Shown here in pieces: positions 18,131 to 27,598 of a DNA stretch of 64,000 nt (position 1 is its first letter; every line of letters begins with the position of its first letter). Below the pieces are notes generated by a model that was not told where the DNA came from, searched no databases, and was given only the letters and a program-made list of their open reading frames with translations. The translations under genes were made by a program, and so were the position numbers. Source of the DNA: Hyphomicrobium sp. (GTDB lineage Bacteria > Pseudomonadota > Alphaproteobacteria > Rhizobiales > Hyphomicrobiaceae); contig JALHOF010000001.1 of assembly GCA_022843145.1 (NCBI GenBank), positions 372,001-436,000 on the forward strand. Direction: 5' to 3'.

Positions 18131-19915
18131 GTGTCGGCCAACGGCGACGGGCATGGTCTGGATAGGCTGAAGGCTTCCCTTGGCCGCCGATCGCTGGTCA
18201 TGGTCGGATTGATGGGCTGTGGCAAGTCGTCGGTCGGCAAGCGGCTGGCCAGCCGGCTCGGTTTGCCGTTCGTCGATGCCGACGACGAAATCGTGCGCGC
18301 GGCCGGCCAATCGATCAACGAGATCTTTGCGGCGCACGGCGAAGCCTATTTCCGCGACGGTGAGCGGAAGGTCATTTCGCGCATTCTAGCGAGCGGCCCC
18401 CAGGTCCTGGCGACCGGAGGCGGCGCCTTCATGACTCCGGAAACGCGTGAAGCCATCCGCGAGAAGGGCATCTCCATCTGGTTGCGCGCCGAACTTCCTG
18501 TTCTGATGAAGCGCGTGATGAAGCGCGACAACCGGCCACTATTGAAGACGGGCGATCCCGAAACCGTCATGCGCAATCTGATGGATACGCGATACCCGGT
18601 CTACGCCGAGGCCGATCTCGTGGTCGACAGCCGAGACGTGCCACACGATGTGATCGTCAACGAGATCCTCGACATCTTGCGGCCGCGGCTGTTTCGCGCG
18701 CCGGCGCATCTCGTCCCGGCCAATCCCAACCTTTCAGTTTCGAGCTCGACGATGTCCAACGTTACAGAAGCCACGCGCGCCTTGGATTCAACCCGCACGG
18801 TGGATGTCGCGCTTCCGGGCAGAGCGTACGACGTATTGATCGGGCCGGGGCTTCTCGGGGAGGCGCATCGTCACATCGCCGCTCGTTTCGGCAAGGCCAA
18901 GTGCGCCATCGTCACTGACGCCAACGTCGCCCGGTTTCATCTCGCGACGCTGGAGGCAGGCTTGCGAGCCGACGGCCGATTGCGCGGACAAGCGATCGTT
19001 CTGCCACCAGGAGAAGCCACGAAGAGTTTCCGGGAACTCGGGCCGCTGTGCGAAAGGCTGCTTGAGACCGGCATCGAGCGCGGCGACCTCGTGATCGCAT
19101 TCGGTGGCGGCGTAATCGGTGATCTCGCGGGATTTGCCGCCTCCATCCTCCGCCGCGGCGTTCGCTTCGTTCAGATCCCGACTTCATTGCTCGCCCAGGT
19201 CGATAGTTCGGTCGGTGGCAAGACAGGCATCAACACGCCGCAGGGCAAGAACTTGATCGGCACATTCCATCAACCCAGCCTGGTGCTGGCGGATACGGAT
19301 GTGTTGGCCACCTTGCCGCCACGGGAGATGCGCGCGGGATATGCCGAGGTTGCGAAGTACGGACTGCTCGGCGATGCGTCGTTCTTCGGCTGGCTCGAAG
19401 CCAACAGTTCGGCCATTTTTTCGGGTGATCGCAAGCCGCTGACCGACGCGATCGAGACCAGCGTAAAAGCCAAAGCGGCAATCGTCATCCGCGATGAGCA
19501 CGAGAACGGCGACCGTGCGCTGCTTAACCTCGGCCACACGTTCGGTCACGCCCTCGAATCGTGGACCGGCTATTCTGATCGCCTTCTCCACGGCGAGGGC
19601 GTCGCGATCGGCATGTGTCTCGCATTTCGCTTTTCCGAGGATCTGGGACTGGCCCCGAAGGGCACCGCCGAGCGTGTGTCGCGCCACGTGGCCGCCGTTG
19701 GCCTGCCGACCCGCATCGCCCAGATCCCCGGACAGAATGCAACCGGCAAGGCCGACGCCGGACATCTTGTGCGGCTGATGGGGCAAGACAAGAAAGTGCG
19801 TGACGGCCGGTTGACGTTCATTCTCGCGCGCGCGGTCGGCGATGCGTTCGTCATGCGCGACGTCGACGATCAGAAGGTCAAAGCCTTCCTCGCGCGCGAA
19901 ATCGCCGCCGGTTGA
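18131..19915 (+). CDS. aroKB: Bifunctional shikimate kinase / 3-dehydroquinate synthase (AroK-AroB fusion)
   Basis: 594 residues in one uninterrupted frame. The AroK part (about 10-188) phosphorylates shikimate and has the P-loop GLMGCGKS (26-33), DADDEI, the FRDGERKVI block, LATGGGAF and DNRPLL. The AroB part (about 222-590) cyclises DAHP to 3-dehydroquinate and has FGGGVIGDLAGF, QIPTSLLAQVDSSVGGKTGIN and the metal-binding LNLGHTFGHALE. A 30-residue Ser/Pro-rich linker joins them. Usually these are two neighbouring genes in alphaproteobacteria. An internal ATG at 18752 has no ribosome site, supporting a true fusion. The start is GTG at 18131 behind GGAGAGG. Steps 2 and 5 of the pathway are thus on one chain. 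Confidence 0.95.
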   Translation: MSANGDGHGLDRLKASLGRRSLVMVGLMGCGKSSVGKRLASRLGLPFVDADDEIVRAAGQSINEIFAAHGEAYFRDGERKVISRILASGPQVLATGGGAFMTPETREAIREKGISIWLRAELPVLMKRVMKRDNRPLLKTGDPETVMRNLMDTRYPVYAEADLVVDSRDVPHDVIVNEILDILRPRLFRAPAHLVPANPNLSVSSSTMSNVTEATRALDSTRTVDVALPGRAYDVLIGPGLLGEAHRHIAARFGKAKCAIVTDANVARFHLATLEAGLRADGRLRGQAIVLPPGEATKSFRELGPLCERLLETGIERGDLVIAFGGGVIGDLAGFAASILRRGVRFVQIPTSLLAQVDSSVGGKTGINTPQGKNLIGTFHQPSLVLADTDVLATLPPREMRAGYAEVAKYGLLGDASFFGWLEANSSAIFSGDRKPLTDAIETSVKAKAAIVIRDEHENGDRALLNLGHTFGHALESWTGYSDRLLHGEGVAIGMCLAFRFSEDLGLAPKGTAERVSRHVAAVGLPTRIAQIPGQNATGKADAGHLVRLMGQDKKVRDGRLTFILARAVGDAFVMRDVDDQKVKAFLAREIAAG

Positions 19916-19970
19916 GACACGCTAACGTCGCGTCTCCACCGTTCAACGTCATTCAGGAAGTCCTGCTGCC

Positions 19971-21293
19971 ATGTCTTTTGAAGTCGGGTTGACGATCGCT
20001 GCCGTGGTCATTCTGCTCGCGCTTTCGGCCTTTTTCTCCGGCTCCGAAACGGCGCTGACCGCGGCGTCCAAGGCACGCATGCATTCACTCGAACAGGAAG
20101 GTGACGCGCGAGCCGCACAGGTCAACGAGCTGCTGACCAACTCTCACCGCTTCATCGGAACCGTGCTGCTCGGCAACAACCTGGTCAACATTCTCGCCTC
20201 GGCTTTGACGACCAGTCTTCTCATCGGCCTGTTCGGAGAGGTCGGCGTCGCCTACGCCACCATCGGCATGACCGTGCTCGTGGTCATCTTCTCCGAGGTG
20301 CTGCCGAAGACTTATGCCATCGCCTATCCGGATCGCGTCGCACTGATCGTCGCGCCGATCATGCATGTTCTCATCGTCGCATTCCGGCCGGCCACGATGG
20401 CGGTCGAGTTCATCGTCCGCATGATCCTCAAGTTCACGCCATCCGGCGACGATGATGCCGCCAATATTCTTGCCGCGCACGAGGAGATCCGCGGCACGAT
20501 CGAACTGCAGACGAAGGAGGGTGCGGTGGCTCGCGGCGATGCCGCGATGCTCGGCGGCGTTCTCGACCTGCGTGATCTGCAGGTCGCCGACATCATGGTG
20601 CACCGGACCAAGATGGAAACGGTCAACGCCGACGACCCGCCCGGCACGATTGTCGAAGAGCTGTTGAAGACGCAGTACACTCGTATGCCGATCTGGCGCG
20701 ACGAGCCTGAGAATATCGTCGGCATCCTGCACACGAAGGACCTCCTGTCTGCACTCGGCCGCGCCGGCTGGGACGTCTCCAAGCTCGACATCATGAGCTT
20801 CGCGGGCGAGCCGTGGTTCGTTCCCGATACGACGAGCCTCAAGACGCAGCTCAATCAGTTCTTGAAGCAGAAGCAGCAGCTTGCACTCGTGGTCGACGAA
20901 TACGGAGAGGTTCAGGGACTGATCACGCTCGAGGATATTCTCGAGGAGATCGTCGGGCAGATCGCCGATGAGCATGACACGCACGAATCGGCGATCCGCC
21001 TGCAAGCCGACGGAACGGTCAACGTCGACGGCACCGTCCCGATCCGTGATCTCAACCGTCATCTGGATTGGTCGCTGCCCGACGAGGAGGCGACCACGGT
21101 TGCCGGCCTCGTCATCCATGAGGCGCAAACCATTCCTGAACCCGGTCAGACTTTCACGTTCCATGGATACCGGTTCGAAATCCTGCGCAAGGCACGCAAC
21201 AAGATCACGGCATTGCGCGTGCAGCCGATCGCCGACGTGACGACCGCCGCGAACCTCGAACGTCGCACCGATGTGAAGAGTACGGCGTCGTAA
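19971..21293 (+). CDS. CNNM/CorC-type transporter with CBS domains
   Basis: 440 residues. An N-terminal DUF21/CNNM membrane domain (about 1-190) contains SAFFSGSETALTAASKARM and VIFSEVLPKTYA. A CBS pair follows (about 205-330; VADIMVHRTKMETV, LALVVDEYGEVQGLITLEDILEEIVG), and a CorC_HlyC domain ends the chain (about 345-425). These proteins are linked to magnesium and cobalt efflux or homeostasis in the inner membrane. The gene begins 55 bp after aroKB in the same direction, an arrangement common in rhizobial genomes, so cotranscription is likely. The name 'hemolysin' often given to this family is historical. Confidence 0.93.
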   Translation: MSFEVGLTIAAVVILLALSAFFSGSETALTAASKARMHSLEQEGDARAAQVNELLTNSHRFIGTVLLGNNLVNILASALTTSLLIGLFGEVGVAYATIGMTVLVVIFSEVLPKTYAIAYPDRVALIVAPIMHVLIVAFRPATMAVEFIVRMILKFTPSGDDDAANILAAHEEIRGTIELQTKEGAVARGDAAMLGGVLDLRDLQVADIMVHRTKMETVNADDPPGTIVEELLKTQYTRMPIWRDEPENIVGILHTKDLLSALGRAGWDVSKLDIMSFAGEPWFVPDTTSLKTQLNQFLKQKQQLALVVDEYGEVQGLITLEDILEEIVGQIADEHDTHESAIRLQADGTVNVDGTVPIRDLNRHLDWSLPDEEATTVAGLVIHEAQTIPEPGQTFTFHGYRFEILRKARNKITALRVQPIADVTTAANLERRTDVKSTAS

Positions 21294-21476
21294 CGAACGT
21301 TCGCACCGCCGGTTCGTTCAGGCGATATTCATCGCCGACCTATGAAAGTCTTCTTGGCCATTGCCGGGAATGCGCCACAAATAGTCGCAAGCTTGAGCAG
21401 GTGGAACGATCTCGGTTTCGAGGTGTTCCGATAGCTTAAGCTGTCGACCTGGACCACAAACAGGAGTTCCAAAAAC

Positions 21477-21734
21477 ATGACGATCGCAAAGACCAAGCTG
21501 ACTGCCGCGATGGTTGCTGCCGCGGGTGCGATGATGCTGTTTGCCGCCGGACCTGCATCGGCCGCGCCGGCCCAGAGCTTCGCGCCGATGAAGACGTTGT
21601 CGCTCGAATTCAAGGGCGATGTCTCTGAGATTCGGCATCGTCGCTGGCATCGTCCGCATTGCCGACTTGTCAAGCGCTGCTGGCGTGGCAAGTGGGGCGT
21701 CCGTCGTTGCACGGTGACGCGCCGCTGCTGGTAA
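21477..21734 (+). CDS. Small cationic Cys/Trp/Arg-rich secreted protein
   Basis: 85 residues with a signal peptide (1-29, GPASA) and a very basic C-terminus. The mature end contains a duplicated 8-residue motif, CRLVKRCW (62-69) and CTVTRRCW (78-85, the last residues). Four cysteines and several Trp, His and Arg lie in the last 30 residues. CAGGAG sits 10 bases before the ATG and a strong terminator follows within 20 bases, so this is a monocistronic gene. The function is unknown. A disulfide-bonded cationic peptide, for example metal-binding or membrane-active, would fit, but nothing in the sequence proves it. Confidence 0.75.
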   Translation: MTIAKTKLTAAMVAAAGAMMLFAAGPASAAPAQSFAPMKTLSLEFKGDVSEIRHRRWHRPHCRLVKRCWRGKWGVRRCTVTRRCW

Positions 21735-21750
21735 TTCCAACCTGAAATGT

Positions 21751-21781
21751 AAACGCGCGGTCCTGACGGGCCGCGCGTTTT
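21751..21781 (+). terminator. Intrinsic terminator after the cationic peptide gene
   Basis: A perfect 10-bp stem, AAACGCGCGG / CCGCGCGTTT, with a 10-base loop ends in TTTT. It lies 17 bases beyond the stop of the gene ending at 21734 and is also in place to insulate the convergent bolA gene. Confidence 0.88.
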
Positions 21782-21839
21782 GCGTGGTGCGGATCTATGG
21801 CGGTTGCAGGAGGCCGCCGCAGCGGTTCGCCAATCGTCT

Positions 21840-22115
21840 TCAATTCAGGGGTTCGCCTGGCGCAAACGTCGAAATTGCCAAAGCATGGACCGCGCCCGCA
21901 AGCTCGTCAGCCAACGCGGTATTGACCATGCGGTGCCGTTCGACACGCGACTTCGAGGCGAAAGCCTGTGACACGATCAAAACCTTGAAGTGGCTCTCGC
22001 CTGTCCCTGGCGACCCAGCATGACCGGCGTGCAGGTGGGATTCGTTGATCACATCGAGGCGGGTCGGGTTGAGTGCGATCATCAGTTTTTCGCGCATCCG
22101 TCGTTCTGCGGACAT
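21840..22115 (-). CDS. bolA: BolA family protein
   Basis: 91 residues, the usual BolA size. BolA proteins work with monothiol glutaredoxins in iron-sulfur cluster handling and act as stress-linked regulators. Visible features are the N-terminal helix (REKLMIALNPTRLDVINES), the H-x-x-H region around LHAGHAGSPG, the GESHFKVLIVSQAF strand, and RVERHRMVNTALADEL with its conserved RHR. It is divergent from a DnaJ-domain gene, an association seen across alphaproteobacteria. Confidence 0.95.
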   Translation of the reverse strand: MSAERRMREKLMIALNPTRLDVINESHLHAGHAGSPGTGESHFKVLIVSQAFASKSRVERHRMVNTALADELAGAVHALAISTFAPGEPLN

Positions 22116-22310
22116 TTGAACACCTCTCCGAAGGTTTATGCGTTAGAGTGTCGGGCTCGTTCGACGCCGCCGCGCTGGCGCATCGCCGTCGCCGCTAGTG
22201 TCGATAGGAACTTCGCGCCGCTGTGAGTTGTGGCTTGCTCTATGGCGGCGCCGCAACGATCTCTGCGTCTCGCTTGTTCCGTCAACCGCCAGGGATCATA
22301 CTCGCTCGCT

Positions 22311-22946
22311 ATGAAGCTCAACTCGAAATATTTCGATTCGATCCGCGTCGGGTCCTCCAAGCGTGAGGCCGGGGACACGTCCGGCCGTCAACCGAGTTGC
22401 GAGTGGAAGGGCTGCGGCAAGCCCGCGCCGCACCGCGCTCCAAAGGGCCGCGGCCGTGACGGCGAGTACTTCCACTTCTGCGTCGACCATGTGCGGCAAT
22501 ACAACGCCACCTACAACTATTTCGACGGCATGAGTGACACCCAGGTCGAGGACTTTCGAAAGGATGCCCTGACCGGCCATCGCCCGACCTGGAAGGTTGG
22601 CGCCAATGCCTGGGCGCATGGCACGCGCGAAGGTGGATCCAATCCGGAACTCGGTCCCGACGGTGAGCCCAAGGGATTGGGACCGCAGGGTTTTGCGGCT
22701 TGGCGCGCGAAAAAGGTGCGCGAGGAGCCGCCCGAGCGCCGCCGCAAATTGAAGCCCTTGGAGAAGAAGTCTCTCGATGCCCTCCATCTGACCGAAGGAG
22801 CGACGAAGGAAGAGATCAAGTCGCGCTTCAAAGAGTTGGTGAAGCGGCACCATCCCGACGCCAATGGCGGCGACACGCGTTCCGAGGACACGTTGCGCGA
22901 GATCATCCAAGCCTATAACTATTTGAAGCAGGCGGGGCTGGTCTGA
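22311..22946 (+). CDS. DnaJ-domain protein with N-terminal Cys cluster
   Basis: 211 residues from the ATG at 22311. The C-terminal J-domain (about 153-208) has DALHLTEGATKEEIKSRF and the HPD tripeptide at 181-183, the site that stimulates DnaK ATPase. The N-terminus has Cys30, Cys35, Cys57 and His60 in a C-x4-C...C-x2-H arrangement that may bind zinc. The middle (85-145) is basic and Gly/Pro-rich. It has no Gly/Phe region or CR domain, so it is a specialised co-chaperone, not DnaJ itself. It precedes cobS and cobT, which suggests a link to cobaltochelatase assembly or to BolA. Confidence 0.9.
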   Translation: MKLNSKYFDSIRVGSSKREAGDTSGRQPSCEWKGCGKPAPHRAPKGRGRDGEYFHFCVDHVRQYNATYNYFDGMSDTQVEDFRKDALTGHRPTWKVGANAWAHGTREGGSNPELGPDGEPKGLGPQGFAAWRAKKVREEPPERRRKLKPLEKKSLDALHLTEGATKEEIKSRFKELVKRHHPDANGGDTRSEDTLREIIQAYNYLKQAGLV

Positions 22947-23078
22947 GCCAGTGCGCTCGGCCGTATGTGTTTGAGGGGCGGCGATCGCGCCTAAACCTGC
23001 GAAGCTCACGACCTTCTGACGACGCCGTTCGACGAACCAGAACAATCCCGGACACAATAGACTTCGGACACGACGATC

Positions 23079-24083
23079 ATGCGCGCGCAATCTTCTGCGG
23101 GATCCCCGGCCGTGACGGCGGCGCTTCCCGACCTCAAGCTTTCGGTCCGGCAGACTTTCGGTATCGACAGCGACCTCGAGGTTCCCGGCTATTCGAAAGC
23201 CGACGAACATGTCCCCGACCTCGATCCCGATTACCTCTTCAACAAGGAGGTCACGCTCGCGATCCTGGCCGGCTTCAAGCACAACCGCCGCGTCATGATC
23301 CAGGGCTACCACGGCACCGGCAAGTCGACGCACATCGAGCAGGTTGCGGCGCGGCTCAACTGGCCGTGCATCCGCGTCAACCTCGATAGTCACGTCAGCC
23401 GCATCGATCTCGTCGGCAAGGACGCGATCGTGCTGAAGGACGGCAAGCAGGTCACCGAATTCCGCGAGGGCATTCTGCCGTTTGCATTGCAGTCCAACAC
23501 CGCGCTCGTGTTCGACGAGTACGACGCCGGCCGGCCCGACGTGATGTTCGTCATCCAGCGCGTGCTCGAGGTCTCGGGCAAGCTGACGCTGCTCGACCAG
23601 TCAAAGGTCATCCGGCCGCACCCGGCGTTCCGGCTCTTTGCGACCACGAACACCATCGGCCTCGGCGATACGTCGGGGCTCTATCACGGCACGCAGCAGA
23701 TCAACCAGGGTCAGATGGACCGCTGGTCGATCGTCGCGACGCTCAATTACCTGCCGCACGACGACGAGGCCAAGATCGTCCTGTCGAAGGTCAAATCGTT
23801 CGCCAAGACCGATGCCAAGAAGAAGCAGGTTTCGGCCATGGTGCGCGTCGCCGACCTCACCCGCTCGGCCTTCATCAACGGTGACTTGTCGACCGTGATG
23901 AGCCCGCGCACCGTGATGACCTGGGCCGAGAATGCCGAGATCTTCGGCGACATCGGCCTCGCGTTTCGGCTGACGTTCCTCAACAAGTGCGACGAACTCG
24001 AGCGTCCGCTCGTGGCGGAGTTCTACCAGCGCTCGTTCGGCCAGGAGCTTCCCGAAAGCGTCGCCAACGTGGCGCTGGCCTAA
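23079..24083 (+). CDS. cobS: Aerobic cobaltochelatase subunit CobS
   Basis: 334 residues. With CobN and CobT it inserts cobalt into hydrogenobyrinic acid a,c-diamide in aerobic B12 synthesis; CobS is the AAA+ ATPase. Visible: P-loop GYHGTGKST (76-84), Walker [11 protein letters not shown] (142-151), sensor block [21 protein letters not shown] and the arginine-finger region around [14 protein letters not shown]. The typical start [18 protein letters not shown] is intact. No cobalamin riboswitch was recognised upstream. It is in line with cobT, separated by one small gene. Confidence 0.96.
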   Translation: MRAQSSAGSPAVTAALPDLKLSVRQTFGIDSDLEVPGYSKADEHVPDLDPDYLFNKEVTLAILAGFKHNRRVMIQGYHGTGKSTHIEQVAARLNWPCIRVNLDSHVSRIDLVGKDAIVLKDGKQVTEFREGILPFALQSNTALVFDEYDAGRPDVMFVIQRVLEVSGKLTLLDQSKVIRPHPAFRLFATTNTIGLGDTSGLYHGTQQINQGQMDRWSIVATLNYLPHDDEAKIVLSKVKSFAKTDAKKKQVSAMVRVADLTRSAFINGDLSTVMSPRTVMTWAENAEIFGDIGLAFRLTFLNKCDELERPLVAEFYQRSFGQELPESVANVALA

Positions 24084-24185
24084 AATTAGATGCGGGTAAG
24101 TTCTGTGTCGGCGGAGACAGCGGTTCAATCGCGGCCCTCGTAACCTGCCTGCTGCGAGCATTCTGGCTCGGGCAGGGAGAACGAC

Positions 24186-24548
24186 ATGTCGGCACTGACG
24201 CGGTTGGCGAAGACTGTCCTCGTGAGCGTGGCTGTTGCTCTGGCGACCGTTGTGGCCACCCGCGCATTGCTGCTTCCAGACTCTACGTGCACGGTCACAC
24301 AGTCTGTCGCGGATTCCGTCAAGCTGGAGCTGGCCTACGACCGGGTCCGCGACATATTAGGCTGTGAAGGCGTGCGAGTTTCGGGCCAAGATTGGGGCGA
24401 AATCCGCCAAGACATCTACCATTGGCGCGGCGACGCATGGCCCTTTGGCAGATTCGAAGCGGTGTTCTACAATCGCGTCTTGCACCAGACACGTAAGCTC
24501 TGGTTCAACCTCAACGTCACGCTCCCGGCGACCGAACGCGCACGGTGA
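24186..24548 (+). CDS. Small exported protein with a BLIP/SmpA-like fold, between cobS and cobT
   Basis: 120 residues. An N-terminal hydrophobic segment (8-28) acts as signal or anchor. The rest follows the pattern of BLIP/DUF3862/OmlA-type alpha-beta repeats: a helix LAYDRVRDILGCEG, then VSGQDWG, then strands IYHWRGDAWPFGRFEAVFYNRVLHQ and a final KLWFNL. In these families one such unit binds other proteins. Two cysteines (about 36 and 60) may pair. It sits 102 bp after cobS and 24 bp before cobT, so it is probably in the same transcript. The fold call is by pattern and not certain; no link to cobalt chelation is known to me. Confidence 0.65.
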   Translation: MSALTRLAKTVLVSVAVALATVVATRALLLPDSTCTVTQSVADSVKLELAYDRVRDILGCEGVRVSGQDWGEIRQDIYHWRGDAWPFGRFEAVFYNRVLHQTRKLWFNLNVTLPATERAR

Positions 24549-24572
24549 TCACATAGGTCGACAAGAACTGAC

Positions 24573-26483
24573 ATGTCATCCGGTTCCGGAAAGCGCCGTG
24601 AAGCCCCAGCCGAGCACCTGAAGCGTGCTCTCGGAACCTGTGTTCGCGCGATTGCGGGCGACGGCGAGGTCCAGGTCTCGTTCGGCCCCGGCCGCCCCGA
24701 AATCGATGGCAAGACCGTGATGCTACCTGAGCCATCACGCGTCCCGAGCGCGCGCGAAATTGCGATCGAGCGTGGATGGGCCGACAGCCTCGCGCTCTCA
24801 ATCGCGTGCCACGATCAGCGCGTCCACCGCAAGCTTGCGCCGCCTGCAGGACCGGCTCGCACCGTCTTCGAATCGGTAGAGCGTGCGCGCGTCGAGGCCA
24901 TCGGCGCCAACCGCATGTCCGGCATGGCCGACAATCTCGCAGCCAAGACCGAACACCTTTATGCGCACGGCCGCTTTTCCGGTGTGCTGACGCGCGAGGA
25001 AGCGCCGCTCGATGACGCATTGGGCTTGATCGTGCGCGAGCGGTTGACCGGCCGCGCTCCACCGGCCACCGCGATCGGCCTCGTCAATGCCTGGCGGCCA
25101 TGGATCGAAAAGCAGGCCTCCGGCGTGCTCGATCGCATGGAAACGCTGGCCGACGACCAGGAAGCGTTTGGTCGTGTCCTGCGCGACCTCTTGAAAAAGC
25201 TCGAGCTAGCTGAGGAGCTCGAGGACACCGAACCCGACCAATCCGAAGAACAAGCCGAGGAGGAGGCGTCGGGCGGAGAAGAAGAGACCGAGGACGCGGA
25301 AGAAGGCAGCGAGGGCGAAGATCGCCAACAGGATCAGCAGGCCGAAGATGGCGATTCGGGCGAGGCGTCGGACATGTCCGAACAGGCCTCGCCCGACGAC
25401 CAGGAAGCCGAGATGGATGGCGACGACGAGTCGTCGACGCCCCAGCCGTGGCGGCCCAATCCGTCCGTCCTCGATGACCCCGAGCGCTTCGGCTACAAGG
25501 TCTACACGCGCGCTTTCGACGAGGAAGTCGAGGCCGAGCAGCTCTCGACGCCCGACGAACTCGAACGGCTCCGCGCATTCCTCGACAAGGAGTTGCGCGC
25601 GCTGTCGAGCGTCGTCGCGCGGCTTGCGAACCGGCTGCAGCGCCGGCTTCTCGCGCAGCAGAACCGTGGCTGGGATTTCGATCTCGAAGAAGGCGCGCTG
25701 GATGCGGCGCGGTTGCCGCGCGTCATCATCGACCCGATGCACGCACTGTCGTTCAAGCGCGAGCGCGACACCGATTTCCGCGATACGGTCGTCACGCTGC
25801 TGCTTGATAACTCCGGCTCCATGCGCGGCCGGCCGATCATGGTGGCGGCCTGCTGTGCCGACATCCTTGCGCGGACGCTGGAGCGCTGCGGCGTCAAGGT
25901 CGAGATTCTCGGCTTCACCACGCGGGCGTGGAAGGGTGGGCAGGCGCGCGAACAGTGGCTTGCCGCCGGAAAGCCGCCGACGCCCGGCCGCCTCAACGAC
26001 CTTCGGCACATCATCTACAAAAAGGCCGACGCACCCTGGCGCCGCGCCAAGCGTTCGCTCGCGCTGATGATGCGCGAGGGCCTGCTCAAGGAGAATATCG
26101 ACGGCGAGGCGCTGGCCTGGGCCCATGCCCGGCTGCTTGCACGGCCCGAGCAACGCCGCATTCTGATGATGATTTCAGACGGTGCGCCGGTCGATGATTC
26201 GACCTTGTCGGTCAATTCCGGGAGCTATCTGGAGACGCATTTGCGGCAGGTTATCGAGGAGATCGAGACGCGCTCGCCGGTCGAGCTGATTGCGATCGGC
26301 ATCGGACACGACGTCACGCGTTATTATCGTCGTGCCTTGACCATATCCGACCCGACGGAACTCGCCGGCGCGATGACCGATAAGCTGGTTGAGCTTTTCG
26401 AGGAGAAAGAAGCCAAGCAAGCGCCGCGCGGCCACGGACGCAGGCATGGTCGGGGCGTGGGACGCCACGGCAGGGCAAACTGA
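24573..26483 (+). CDS. cobT: Aerobic cobaltochelatase subunit CobT
   Basis: 636 residues. CobT forms the two-tiered ring with CobS that activates CobN. The N-terminal part (1-210) is the CobT_N domain. An acidic, low-complexity stretch of Glu/Asp/Gln/Ser (about 212-295) follows. The C-terminal von Willebrand A domain starts near residue 395 with the MIDAS signature LLLDNSGSM (about 410), then FTTRAWKGG and [16 protein letters not shown]. The last 20 residues are His/Arg/Gly-rich. Its stop codon overlaps the start of the next gene by one base (TGATG). Confidence 0.96.
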   Translation: MSSGSGKRREAPAEHLKRALGTCVRAIAGDGEVQVSFGPGRPEIDGKTVMLPEPSRVPSAREIAIERGWADSLALSIACHDQRVHRKLAPPAGPARTVFESVERARVEAIGANRMSGMADNLAAKTEHLYAHGRFSGVLTREEAPLDDALGLIVRERLTGRAPPATAIGLVNAWRPWIEKQASGVLDRMETLADDQEAFGRVLRDLLKKLELAEELEDTEPDQSEEQAEEEASGGEEETEDAEEGSEGEDRQQDQQAEDGDSGEASDMSEQASPDDQEAEMDGDDESSTPQPWRPNPSVLDDPERFGYKVYTRAFDEEVEAEQLSTPDELERLRAFLDKELRALSSVVARLANRLQRRLLAQQNRGWDFDLEEGALDAARLPRVIIDPMHALSFKRERDTDFRDTVVTLLLDNSGSMRGRPIMVAACCADILARTLERCGVKVEILGFTTRAWKGGQAREQWLAAGKPPTPGRLNDLRHIIYKKADAPWRRAKRSLALMMREGLLKENIDGEALAWAHARLLARPEQRRILMMISDGAPVDDSTLSVNSGSYLETHLRQVIEEIETRSPVELIAIGIGHDVTRYYRRALTISDPTELAGAMTDKLVELFEEKEAKQAPRGHGRRHGRGVGRHGRAN

Positions 26484-27571
26484 TGGACGGGCGGCGAATA
26501 CAGCGTGTCCTCAGCTCGATTTGTCTGGCAGCGGCTCTCGTCATCGCGGTCCTGCTCGTCACGCCGCCCCCGCTGCAGGCGCAATTCAAGCCAGATACCG
26601 CCGACGCCGAGATCGAGCCGATCGACGTCAAGGCGACGCCGCTCGCCGGGTTCGAAAAGCTGCTGCCTTACAAGACAAGGTTCGGCCGGCTCGAGTGGCG
26701 CGGCGGATTGGTGCTCACGTCGCCGTCGGAGAATTTCGGCGGCTGGTCCGGGGTTGCCGTCGATGCCAATGGTCGCGGCTTTGTCGCCGTCTCCGATGCC
26801 GGGACATGGTTGACCGGCGAGATCATGTATGACGGCGCAAGGCCCACGGGCGTCGCCATGGCCCGACAAGGACCAATCCAGGCGCTCGGTGCCAAGACGC
26901 TTAAGCGAGACCGTGACCGCGATGCGGAAGCCATCGCGCTCGTCGACGGAACAACGTCGCGCGGCTCGCTCCTCATTTCATTCGAGCAGAACCAGCGCAT
27001 CGGACGTTTTGACATCGGCGAGCGTGGCGTGTCTGCGCCGAAAGGCTATCTCGAGATGCCGCCCGAGATGCAGCGGAAGAAGCGCGGCGACGGTCTCGAG
27101 GCGTTGACGGTCCTCCGCGGCGGCCCACTCAAGGGTTCAGTGGTCGCCATCGCCGAACATCTGCTGGACAAGTCCGGCAGGCACACCGGCTGGATCTGGT
27201 TGCGCGGCAAACCGCAGCGGTTTCAGATTTCGGATATCGGCGGCTTCTCGATCACGGGAGCCACGAGCCTTGCTGACGGTTCTCTCGTCGTCCTCGAACG
27301 CCGGTTCCGTTGGTTCGAAGGTGTTCGGATGCGATTGAGGTTGATCCCTGCGGTTGAACTCGCTCCCGGCGCCGTGCTGACGGGGGACGTGTTGCTCGAA
27401 GCCGACATGACCCAGGAGATCGACAACATGGAAGCCATTGCAGTCCATGATGGAGTGCGCGGCGAAGCCATTCTGACGCTGATGTCCGACGACAATTTCA
27501 ATGGCTTCCTGCAGCGGACGCTGTTGCTGCAATTCACTTTGCATCCCGAAAGCCAGTCGAGCGCCCGGTGA
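26483..27571 (+). CDS. Exported phytase/esterase-like beta-propeller protein
   Basis: 362 residues. A signal peptide is present (1-33, PPLQAQ). The body matches the esterase-like domain of the phytase family: GGLVLTSPSENFGGWSGVA, GRGFVAVSDAGTWLTGEI, DAEAIALV, the GDGLEALTVL motif, SITGATSLADGSLVVLERRF and DNMEAIAVHDG near the end. Acidic residues in the repeated E-A-[IL]-x-V motifs probably bind calcium. The substrate is unknown. The ATG overlaps the cobT stop, so translation is coupled to cobT, although a role in B12 synthesis is not evident. Confidence 0.85.
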   Translation: MDGRRIQRVLSSICLAAALVIAVLLVTPPPLQAQFKPDTADAEIEPIDVKATPLAGFEKLLPYKTRFGRLEWRGGLVLTSPSENFGGWSGVAVDANGRGFVAVSDAGTWLTGEIMYDGARPTGVAMARQGPIQALGAKTLKRDRDRDAEAIALVDGTTSRGSLLISFEQNQRIGRFDIGERGVSAPKGYLEMPPEMQRKKRGDGLEALTVLRGGPLKGSVVAIAEHLLDKSGRHTGWIWLRGKPQRFQISDIGGFSITGATSLADGSLVVLERRFRWFEGVRMRLRLIPAVELAPGAVLTGDVLLEADMTQEIDNMEAIAVHDGVRGEAILTLMSDDNFNGFLQRTLLLQFTLHPESQSSAR

Positions 27572-27598
27572 GCCAGCCGCCAAATCCGAGGGTTTGCC

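Noticed and set aside
22947-23078. A cobalamin riboswitch upstream of cobS
   Set aside because: The gap is only 132 bp and no B12-box-like sequence was found.
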